From: Dendrobium chrysotoxum
Lineage: Eukaryota; Streptophyta; Magnoliopsida; Asparagales; Orchidaceae
Direction of reading: 5' to 3'
Assembly (NCBI GenBank): GCA_019925795.1
Contig: CM034307.1
Location: 67,456,864-67,520,863, forward strand
DNA length: 64,000 bases
The position numbers were made by a program, and so were the translations under genes. Shown in pieces: positions 25,101 through 37,100 of the stretch; the first letter of the stretch is position 1; every line of letters starts with the position of its first letter. Under the pieces are notes generated by a model. The model was not told the DNA's origin, ran no database searches, and saw only the letters and a list, made by a program, of their open reading frames with translations.

Positions 25101-28100
25101 TTTTCAACTTAGTCACATATATTTTTATCAATCATGTTTTACAAAAAATAACAAAATTTTTTGAAATTAAAACTTAAATTATTATTATTTTTTATTAAAG
25201 AAATGTTCAATAAATTTTTTAAAAAAATTATATTTACTTGAAAATTATATTTAATAAATATTTAATTAAAAAATAACTAAAATACCTTTACATTTAACAC
25301 CATTAACTCCAACATTGGATGTTAGGACCAAAAAGATCCTATTTTAAAGAATTGAGGGATCAAATTGGCCCCTTAAAAGAGTTGGGGACTATTTTAATCT
25401 CTCACAAAGAGTTGAGGGACCATTTTGATCCTTTTACTTAAATTTTTTTAGATGTTAAAAGTTTAGATGGTCGAATTTGGGGAGGAGAAATAGGTTATAC
25501 CCCCTAGGAGATGGGAATGATTATATTGGTTGGAATATTTGATAAAGTGAAGTTTTTGTACACTCGAGGGAGTTGGGTAATCTCTATATACCATGCTTGC
25601 TCATTTGCCTTTCTGAGGCTTATGCAATGATGAGCCCTCCTAGTGTCTTTTTAATAGTTTAGACTGCCTACATACTTATTAGGGGTTCCTCTTTGGGAGC
25701 TACTCTTAAGGACTTTTAATGAGTACTTGACAAGTGAATAGCAAGCTCTGAAGTTGTGAAAGATGTAGGCATTTAAGCCAGATGAGGATAGGGCATGAAA
25801 ACTATGTTAAAGGTGAAGGTGATGATACTTGCTGAGAAACATGTATTGAAGTTGCATAAAAAAGAGCTATCAACTTTGATGGGTGATGTTAGCGGAGATG
25901 TGAGCATCAAAACTTTGAAAAGAGGTGCAATCAGTTATGTTGGTTAAGGAGCTTGCTCCGGAGATATATGAAGAGGTGCGAGCAATGGTGTTAGCTGAGG
26001 AGTGAGGATCAAAGTTGTATTAAAAGGCGTAGATAATGATGCTAGCTGAGGAGTGGGCATTAGAGCAGTTTGAAGAGGAATATACAATATATCCGTATCT
26101 TCCATGTCTATTGGAGGTCAAAGATAGAATTTGCAAGAGCACACGCCATCATTCTCAACTTAAAGTTGGCATATGTGATTTGATGCACTGTTTTTACTTT
26201 CAAAGACTTTGCTTGGATGCCCATTATAAGAGGCAAGCCATACTGGATTTCCTCTAGTACTTGATGGAGAGTTCAAGAGCTCTTTAATGTTGATGACGTT
26301 AAAATACAGAGGGTCTAACTACTGAGGAGGAGAGGGTTGACCTTCTTGGATCTTAAGATCCTTGCACATAGATGCATAATGTTTAGTTTGTAATGCACCA
26401 CTTGAATGTGGTGGAATGGTTTCCTACTAACGGCGCCAAATTGTTTCATATCAGTGGTGGAATGGTTTCCTACTAACGGCGCCAAATTGTTTCATATCAG
26501 TGGTGGAATGGTTTCCTACTAACGGCGCCAAATTGTTTCATATCAGTAATGGTTTAAAATTGACTAAGATTTTTATGTTATGGCATTCACAGGGATCACT
26601 CGCTTCAAGCACACATGCACAATCAAATAAAATGGGAGTTTTATCCAAAGAACGTTTCCTCTTAAAGCTTAAGTCAATAGGCGGGATTGAAAGTTTAGGA
26701 AAGAAATGCCCATTTGAATCTTTCTCAAGAGATTTTTCATGTAGCATCACCACTACCTATAGCACACAAACCAATCATAAGATCTACGACTTAAGAAAAA
26801 TAAAACATATCTTTGCATGAATAAATAAATTTATTGTCATAATATTGTTTTTACTTTTTATGCATTAATTTTAAGGAAAATAATTGGGGGAAATGGTAAT
26901 TGTTGCTCGCACTTATGCCCACTTTTTGCATATAATTTTAAGCCGAATTCATGCATAATAACGTGGTTAGCCACACCATCTGTCTTTCATGATTTTTTTA
27001 CTACATTTTGAGGTTACAAGATGATGGGAGTTACATTTGAGAAACGCCCACCAACCCATGGAAAGAGAAGAAAGAAAGTGCACGAGCAAGGAAGAAGGAT
27101 AAATAAAGTTTATGTTTGGACTTCCACACATGATGATTTGATGGACAAAGAGATAGCAAAATATTTCAACTCACGTAATTCTGTATTTTCTTAAATTATG
27201 ATTACTCATTTAATCTTCTTTCATTTTACATTCCAAAGGTTCTTAATATTCTCTTCATGGTACAAGTCGTATAAATAGGCATCCCTTGTTGAATACAATT
27301 GAGATTATCGTCTCCTCAAATTTAGCTTGATGGCTAGTTTTTCATCTCTTCCTTTAATAAAGTTGAGTGTAATAGATTCTTTTGGTGAGGTTACGGTGGT
27401 TAGTCTATTATTTTCTTTTTTTTGTCCTTGTGTTGCTTGTGTACTTCATCCAACAACTCTTAAAGAGTATAACATTACTTCATCAAATTTTGAAAAAATT
27501 ATAATGGTTTCAATGGTTTGTAGTTACTTTACCTTTCCTTGGAGGGAGGGTATTTATGAAGGCAAGGGTGGACGGTTGTTGTGTAATTTTGTTGGACATT
27601 TGGATGGTGGAGCATGTGGGAGATACCTCATCTTTTAGATCCATGTTTGGATGCAAACTCCTCTGGGTGGAAGTTATTTTGCTCTTCCAACCAATCAGAT
27701 GGTTGATAAGTGAGTTTCCTTATCTCTAAGGTTGTTGTTGTATCATTTTGTCCCTTGCAGTGTTGGACAAATGGATAAAGGACTTGGGCTTTTTGTGTTG
27801 CCTAAGATTGGAATCAGGTCATTGGATGGCTTTTACATTGATGTTGGGTCTGATTTAAACTTGACAATTCTATCTTTGTTGATGTCTCAATATTGGTATT
27901 TAATTCCTTGGGTTTGCTTAAAGGGCTATTACGCATCTTGACGTGGCTTTATAATTTTACTAGAATCTTGGGACCACTTTTGGATGGTCAAGGTTAATTT
28001 ATACTTTATAATTTTACAAGAACATATCAATGATAGTGATGCTGATGAAGTTGACTACTATAAGATGAAATAAGGATATTAGAAAATGTTTTTCTTTTAT

Positions 28101-31100
28101 TTCTTCTATTTATTTACTTCCAATTATAGTTGCATCTATGATTGAATGTGCTTTTATGTCTTCAACCATCCCTTTATGTACTTTGAGCTCTATTTTTCTT
28201 GCAGCAACTGATATTCATCTATTCTCGCATGTTTGCTTCATGCTCATCTAGGGGTATACTATGTTGGAGAATCTCATACTGCATTGATATTTTATCTTTC
28301 TTCTTGGATTAAAGTTAACATAGCTTCACATTGGAATTTCTATTGATCATCTATACTGCAAAGTATTTGGAACTTATGATAGAGTTGCTTCTGCAGTAAC
28401 ATTTAGCCGGATTGATCCAGAAGGAAAGTTTCTCATGGGATTCAGGAAGGCTTCTACTTCATCTTGTACTGAGCAGGTTTGTAGTTATTTAGTTTGAAGA
28501 TTGCAGGGATGAACTGCAACACAACGTTCACTTATTTTAAAATTTAAACATTTTTATTGTATTCAAGACATCTATGCATTCTCTATTGTGGCTAGATGTT
28601 GTATATTTAGTTGAAAATAATGTAAGGACCATTTTTATGTTAGCTTGTGTGCTGCATGGCCACTTTTGCGAGCAGGTAAGATTAAAATGCTTGGAGACCT
28701 TCAGAAATATTTCATCCATTGCATAGACATATCTTATGTAAGATTTGGCTTTATGGGGCATGAATGTTGGAGCATCACGATACAATGGCATGCAAACACG
28801 GCATAATTTAATTATTTAAACCATAGGATATGAATATTAAAATCAGAAGATGCACACATGCGACCTAGACATGTATTTGTATGTGCATAAATATCTATAT
28901 ACATATATTAGTTGATTTTTTTCTCCTGTACAAGGTGAATATTTATTCTATGTCCAATTTTGTTTTTAAGTCTACTTATTTGGTCTTCAAATATAAGATC
29001 AAAATTTTCTTTTCATCTATACCTAGATTACATGTGGACTTACTTATATCAACTTTAATATTGGTTTAATTGTCACTAGCCGTGCATCATTCTACTAATA
29101 ATTGAGGATAATATGAAGACATATAGAAGCCTATATAAAACTTCATTGCTTTATCGTCCAACTAGCCAAATTTATGAATCCTCGTTTTCATTTATTCCGA
29201 CAAAGTGTTTTTTGATGTATTAAACTTAATTTTTCACAAATCATTTTGAGCAATTTCCATCCATGCTATTTTAGTTCTGCACTTCCATTCCTTAATGCCT
29301 TGACCCTTCACCGTGTTTACACTGACACTATATACTCATCTTAATAGATGTGTTTTCTATTCATCGTTATACACATCCAAGCTATTTAAGTCTATTTCAA
29401 TTTATTTATATTAAAAAATGTCACTCCAATGATTCCTGTAATGTAATCATTCTTTAATTTGCTCTTTTTTGTTTTGTCATACATCAACCTTAGCATCCTT
29501 ATTTTTATCACACTTAATTTAAATATCATTGAAGTTTTTGTTTTTTCCCAATACTTGGATCTAGACAACATTACCGATATAATTGCAGTTTTGCAAAATT
29601 TATCTTTTTAAGTCTCAAAGATATCTTCCAATCTTATAAATTTTTTTAGGGCCCTTATCTATTTTATTGAACCAGTCTTAACTTTTCAAGTTAGATACTC
29701 ATTTATATATGCATTCTTTTGTATAATAGATTCAACATACTCAATTTTATTGTACCTTGGCATCACTTTATATTTTAATAATATTGATTGATAATTTTAA
29801 TATCACACCTACTGAAATTACATATTATATACCTTGCTTTTGTAGAATTTTAATCAACAAAATGCATACTCTAAACACCTCACTTTGAGCATCATTTGTT
29901 AGCATTTTCATAACTAATTAAAAATTTATATATATGAATTCAATCTTAATCCTTAATGTATTCCTATTATAATTGAACACTCTTCTGCACTCCTCAATTA
30001 CTTGTAATACTAATCATTGCTCTATATTTCATATTTTTATTACTAGCATATCTGTGATACACATATTTGTCTTATTGTGCATCAAATTAATTATTGTGGC
30101 ACTCGATTATATTTTTCGAAGTCAATAAAGATCATGTGAAGATCATTTCTCTGCTCTCTATCCAAAACTGTCCTGACTAGCTTTTCATATTTCTCTATTA
30201 TGAGGGCTATGCTTTAAGATTCTTATGTGTACAACTGATTATTGAAGAGGATAGTTTCTAGTTTCTAGTGGAGATTGGCCTTATGTTTTTCTACATTAAT
30301 TACAGGACAATCAAGCAGCTCAAGCTGGAAATGGTTCTTCAGCATCTTTAGATGTTAAAAGCAATGCTATGGATTTCGTTGCAAACCTCCCTCTTCGACC
30401 TCACAAAGGAAATATAGAATCAAGAAACCAAACAGAGACGATGGACAAGGAAAGTTGGTCTAAGAATGAAAAGTCTGGATTCATTCAAAAGGTTGGTTCT
30501 TTGCCAAAGGTTTCTCACATTCCTTGTAAAAAGAAAAACAGTGCTCTTGGTTCAAAAAGTAAACGCCTGAGAATTGAAAATGAAGACTCAATTGAGTTGA
30601 ATCTAACTTGGGAAGAAGCTCAAGTTCTGATCCGATCGGCTCCTGATGATTTTTCCGGTGTCACTAGAGTTAGTGTTGAAGGCCATGAATTTGAGGAATT
30701 TGAGGTATGATCCCCATGCTGTTAGATATGCAAGCTAACATTTAGCATTTCTTATTTTAAGAAGTATATGCTTCATCTGCAGTTTACTATGATTAACTGA
30801 CCTGTAATTTAGCATGATTAAGTAACCGTGTCATCCTTTCCATATTCAAATTCCACGTTTTTCTCATTTAAAAATGTCATTCCAGGTTTTTCTTCCATTT
30901 GGTTGGTATTTTACTGGAATGAGGATCCATCTATACTTTTTATTGTCCATTATTGATATCTTAAAACATAAAATTGATAGGATAAAACCAATAAAAACTG
31001 TTGCTTTCTCACGAGCAGAATAGGGAATGGGCTCTCTCTATTGTTGCTTATGTAACTCTGACTATAACGTGATTGAATTTAAATTTGCCTGATAATAGGA

Positions 31101-34100
31101 TAACATGGATGATGAAAATGATTCCTTCTTAAAATCTTTTCAGCAATCATGTTTACAGTGTACCCTCCGTAGTCCATGGGAGAATGGTAAAAGCTCTTGA
31201 TAACTGTGATGCGGTGCTTGTTTATGTTAGTCCATACTTTGTTGTCACGAGTTTTTGTTTTCATTATCATGTGATTATCCTTATTTGTATTTAAGTTAAT
31301 TATTGTTGGGTTTAATTGTTATTTGTTATTTAATACTAGTTGGGTATTTTCATATTTATTTGGTGGTAGCTTCATCATTTTCTGTAAGGATTATTTTTAT
31401 AAATATAGCTCATTGTCTTGTAGTTGAAAGAGAGTTGAAGCTAAAACACAGAAAGGTTTACTATGACCTTTCCAATGGAGATTCTTCCTTCTAGGGTTTG
31501 TTTCTTCTTTCTTCCTCTCTACCTCATGTATCTTTACTTTTGAGAGATTCATTAATCCCTACCCCCATCCCTTTCTTTTGTCAACCTCTCTAGCTCTCTA
31601 TGTTAGTTTCTTCTCTTCTCATGAATCCAATATCACAATACCTCTTATAAATTGTTTTGTTCTATATCAATTTGGCATCAAAACAGAATAATTCACCACT
31701 GGTTCTCTTTAGCTTCCACGGTAATAATGCCAACAGCAAGTGGGGACACCACGTCCTCTTGACTAGCGTGCACCAAATACCATTGGACAACATCACACCC
31801 TTCCCCACATCGCTAACTGTCTCCAGTACAAAATGCTCCAAAACTACACTCTAGTGGCCTAACCTAGGTTTTGAAACTTAATGCCTTCATCACAGATAAC
31901 CGCACCTGTCTTTACTCTTTACTACCGCTTTTATGGCTATAAGCAAATATATGTACTTGATGAACAGTTCGATACTCATTCATATAATGCTCATTTATAT
32001 TTATTTATTTATTTACATAATTGAACAAGCTTGAACAAAATATTAAAAGTTCATCATATAAATGAACGAGCACCGATTTGTCTATTCGTTTATGTTTATG
32101 AATATGCTCATTTGTTATTTAACTAGTAGCTCATTAAGAAAATGATAAAATACTTATTTAATAATGAATAAATTTTTTTATTTGATGACTTTTTCTATTT
32201 TATTGTATCAATTTTCCTATAATTTGTGTATGTCTGCGATAATGACGAGAATAATGACCAACTCATGTGATGTCACACAAATTGAGTTTGAAGCACCTCG
32301 TCTAGTATCAAAGTCACTCAACTGTTGCTCGTTTGCAAAACATATTGCATCAATGCATCTGGAGTGTCAAAATTATCAAGGAAGGACATTCACAACTTGA
32401 TTCGACCAAAATGACGAGCAACAGATGCGATATGATGCAAATTGAGTTTGAAATTGACGAACAACAGACGCAACATCATGCAAATTGTATCTCTTTATGT
32501 CACACACACTCTCTCTCTCCATCTAAAAAGGTCAAAAAATGGGCTACCCCTCTCTAGCTCTCTCTCTCCAACTCTCTCTTCCTCACTTTTGCTTTATATT
32601 TATAGTGATAAATTGTTCAATCTTGAGCCAAATTGTTGCTACTATATGCTAGCTATTAATATCTAACGACTCACATTAATCAAAAGTTCTCTTTCATCAC
32701 TGTGAGGAGTAGTTAACCATAAAGGTTTGTGCCTACAGGAAACATGGAATTAGATCATAAAGTCCTTGCAAAATTAGAGTAAGCTCTGGGTGGTAGTTTA
32801 TCTACAATTCAATCTATCTTCTAAAAATTTGACTCGAAATTGAAACTCTCTCAATAAAGCTGGGTGTGAATTTTTTGAAGCACACATTTAAGTATTAAAA
32901 ATCATATATATTATTAGATGTAAATGTATGATAAAAATATCAAATAAATGGTTAGATAGATTTAAAATTTATCTTATTATTATTTAAACTCCAGTAAACA
33001 AGTTAGATAACACCCAATGAATTATGATAATTTTTATTAAAATCTATAAATCCAATTATGTTCACTAATTAAGCTATATGTTTAAATTATAAACATCAAA
33101 CATATATGTATCTAGGCTTGATTAAAGCTTGATTTTGACTCCAAGTCGATATGAAATTCAATAAATAAATTTGAACAAGATTATATAATTCGGATATGTT
33201 TAAGCTTTGCTTGAATTTGATAAAAAAAATAAATGAATGAACTTGAAAAATATATTTGGCTCGATTTTGTTCATTTACAACCCTAACCACCTTCGATTGC
33301 TCTCATTATCAATTATAACCCTATGTTGCCTAACTTTCACCCTTTTCATGATCACCTTTGAGTAGAAGAGAGAAGAGATTGGGAAACCCTTTCCTTAACT
33401 TCTATTTGGTGCTGGCTTGTAGGAAGTAGACTACGCCAACAAGATGATGACTCAGGTATCACATCATAATTGGTTCTTCATCATCGATCATAGGTGTTTG
33501 CCTTAAATATTGCTCCACCTCTTTGCTACAAATGCTTGCACGTGTGCTTCATCCTTTGTTTACATGCTACTCAAGCATGTCTCACCTATCTGCACTCCAA
33601 TATTTGACTTATCACAACTGACCACAATTCCAAATTGTATCACTCGTTTGATTAAGCCAAACCTAATCCATTTATGTTTCAACCTAACCAAAATAACCTA
33701 ACATAATCAAAATTCTAGCTTCAATAAGCCTATACTTAAGTTAGGTCAGATAAATTTAGGAATGTGTATGTAGGCATTTATGCTTCTATTAAAACCTCTT
33801 AAGTAGAATGAAGTTGAACTCTTATCAAAGCGCCTTTTAGTATAACATCTGAATTTTCATTAGAAATTCTGAAAGTTATGCGTATCTGTATGAGAGTACT
33901 TGTAACCCCCCACAGTACCCCTTAACAGTATTGCGAGTATTACTAACATAAACATAACTTCTTTTTTTTTCATCAATCAATTATATAATACTTTTGAACC
34001 TTTGAAAACTTTTATAAAAGATCTAACAGTTTTCATTCATCACATCAACGGAAGCACTTAATAACTTTAGACTTCAACAAAACATACTTACAGAGCCACT

Positions 34101-37100
34101 AATACGAATCCAAAGTAATACCTTACTGAAATATTTTCATACCTCAAAAGTAGACTCACTAACAAAGATAACATTAACATGAAAGAAGAAATAACTTGTA
34201 AAATTAATTTGCAACGATCTTCTCCTTTCCCTTTCTTGTAACAACAGCCAGTAAGAAAGATACTGGTGAGCTATGAGGCTCAATAAGCTTTGTAATTTAA
34301 TTAACAGTTAAAACATAATAATTATAATTAAATCAAAATATTGGAATTATCATTGACCAAACTTAACACTGAAATAATCATTAACATTAGTCTTTATTTT
34401 TTTTCAAGTTTGCATTGAATATTCAATTTAGTCTATAAAAGATTTGGCTACACTTTCATAACAATATTCAATGGAGCTCAGGTAAACCTGGCATTATTGT
34501 CATTGAATTACATAGAGATCCCTTTTGCTTCTTTAGGGGTCTCTTTTGCCCCACCTGCTATGCAGGTCTCATGTCTTTGGGGTCCCTTTTGCCCCGCTTA
34601 CAATGCAGTTTAATATATGGGGACTATTTTTCCCCACCTGCATTGGTAAGTTATACATAAATTTATAAACAAACTTTTACTTAAATGGATATTCATTAAA
34701 CTTTCCAATCTTTATAAGCTATACTTGTTTTGTGACATGCTTTCATAATCATTTCTGTTATAATCTGTATACAATTAATATGCATATCATATGCAAGGAA
34801 ATTTTTCTAATTTCATCCCTAAAAGAGAAGAGTTTCCCTCTATCCCTCTCTAGATAAAGATTCAAAATCTCCCTCTCTCCTACTGGACTCCTGAAGGCAT
34901 ATCCAAGATAGCCAGCTGTGTCGATATAACCCTAGCCGGTAATGATTTTATAGCAGCCAAAAGCAGGCTCACCTTCGCTAGGATTTGCATTCATGTGAAC
35001 AATACTTCCCCCTTACCTGATGAAATCTATGTCTTTGTGGATGGCAAAATCTCTCCCCTAAAAGTCCTCTATGACTGGAAACAAGAGCCTTGCTCGCAGT
35101 GCAACTCTATTGTTCACCCTCCAACCCTTTGCCCTAAAGACCCAATCTCCCCCCCCACTCCCCCTCCTACCACCTAGAACATTGTGCGTCCTAAAGGCAG
35201 AAGTACTGTTATAATCTGTATACAATTAATATGCATATCATATGCAAGGAAATTGACATCTTTTCAAAATATTATCAAATAGGAAAATATTTAGATTAAC
35301 ATACTAAACCTTATTTTGAACTCACATGTTGAAATTATGTAAGCAGTTATTCATACTTAAAAACTTGGAGAAGAACATCCTTAATCAAAATAAATAACTT
35401 ATAATACATATGTTCCTTAATTCGGTCAATTACCAATATACAAACATAAATTAACAAAATTGCCTTTAAAAATTAAATTTGCATTACTTACTTTCTTGTC
35501 GAGGTATCTCCTCCAATTCTCTACTTCTTCCCCGTCTACGCTTATAAGTCACCTACAATCACTCTTCCCATCTTATCAATATCACAATTTGATATTTAAT
35601 AAAGTGTATAACAATAATCTATACTTAATATCAATTACCTCAAACCCTTCCTTCTGCATATATTTGATGAATTCTTCTAAACATAAAATTAGGATTATCA
35701 TCTATAGAACTTAATGGCTTTAGAAAAATTAAAAGCTAATAATAAACTCTACAATTTCTGACCTCTTCCTTCTTTCCAATATTCTTTTCTTCTTTTAATT
35801 CTTTCCTCTGATTATTCCTTCACAGAATTCACTATTCTTTCTCAATATTCCTTCTTGTTTTGCCGCATAAATGAATTTCCTTCTCTAGCCGAATTCTTCC
35901 TGTGTCTACTTCCCTTTATCGAACACTCAGGAATCCACCGAACACTGCTACAGGAATCCAAATCCTGTGTCGAATTGCTCTACAATCCCTCAAGCAGGCA
36001 CTATGCCGAACTCTGCTATAGGGAGATATTCACTGTGCCGAATAAATCCACAGTTTATGCAAGCACTGTGCTGATTTCCTACAGCCTTTGGCTTGCGGCT
36101 ACACAAAGGGTGTACTCGGTTGCATATGGGGAATTAGAATAGAGAGGAAATTATGCTGCTATACTGCAGATTTTCACACTACAGCCGAAATGATCTACAG
36201 TGCCTACAGGCACTGTGCCGACGCCATCAACAGTGATTTCTGGACACTGTGCCGAACACTCCCTGCACTCTCTGCTTGTTATGCGTGAAACAGAATAGAG
36301 AAGGGATTATATCAAATGATAGGTATGGATAAGGAGGGCCCACTCATAAGCATAACTGAATTCCATAGCCATTGGAAGTATCCCCTTAAAAACAATTACT
36401 AATCTAATATAATTTAAATCTTATACTAAACAAAATTCTAATTTTCTAATTAATCATTTTTATTAAATACAATTAACTATAATACTTAATTTACAACAGT
36501 TAACTAACATTGATTTTAAATAAATTTTTAGGATATGCTTAATTACTTTTACTATTTACATACTTGAAAAAATTTGGGTCTTACAGTACTCTTGAAATGG
36601 GTGACCTTTTGAGAAGTTATACCAAGGGGACAACACTATGAAGTTACCAGTTCAAAATGGCAATATTTCGATGGTTAAAATTTCACGCTATTACAATTGT
36701 TGCCTATGCAATATACCAATCGGAGGATGAGATTTAAGTGTCATGTAGTGCTATGTCATGGGAGACATCTTTTAAACCCATATTAGGGCATAGTGCCAAA
36801 TGATTGGAGCCACCTTTTGATCCAATATAGGCCACCTCTTAAATCCTATTTTCTTGGTGCATGGTTAGATGCTGTGTAAGGATACTGATGAGATGTTATT
36901 ACTTAAGTGCACGAGACTGTGAAAACTCTCAAGTAAAATGAAGCTCAATTCTTAAACATTGAGGCCCTTTTTTGTATGATGACTAGAATTTCATTAGAAA
37001 TTCTGGAGTTAAGTGTGCTTATATGAGTGCACTTCTGGGCTGGGTGATCTCAAAGAAGTTATAGGAAGGGATTAAACCATTAGACCAATAGGACAAATGA

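Larger units (their letters stand above)
33901..36585. mobile_element. 2,685-bp TG...CA block with 5-bp duplication (large solo LTR or similar)
   Basis: It starts TGTAACCCCCCACAG and ends GGGTCTTACA, with inverted ends TGTAA/TTACA. It is flanked by identical GTACT at 33896-33900 and 36586-36590. The flanks rejoin into a family C repeat whose uninterrupted copy is at 36905-37075. It has no gag or pol, so it is likely a solo LTR of a large Ty3/gypsy-like element. It contains a family B segment (34240-34620) and an inserted L1 ORF1 fragment (34804-35205). Confidence 0.75.

Noticed and set aside
26409..26546. Spaced repeats as a CRISPR array
   Set aside because: The 46-bp units are directly adjacent with no spacers, in a plant nuclear intron.
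35855..36288. Two overlapping frames of 95 and 66 codons
   Set aside because: Inside the solo-LTR-like block; repeated ACTGTGCCGA words explain them and no domain is seen.
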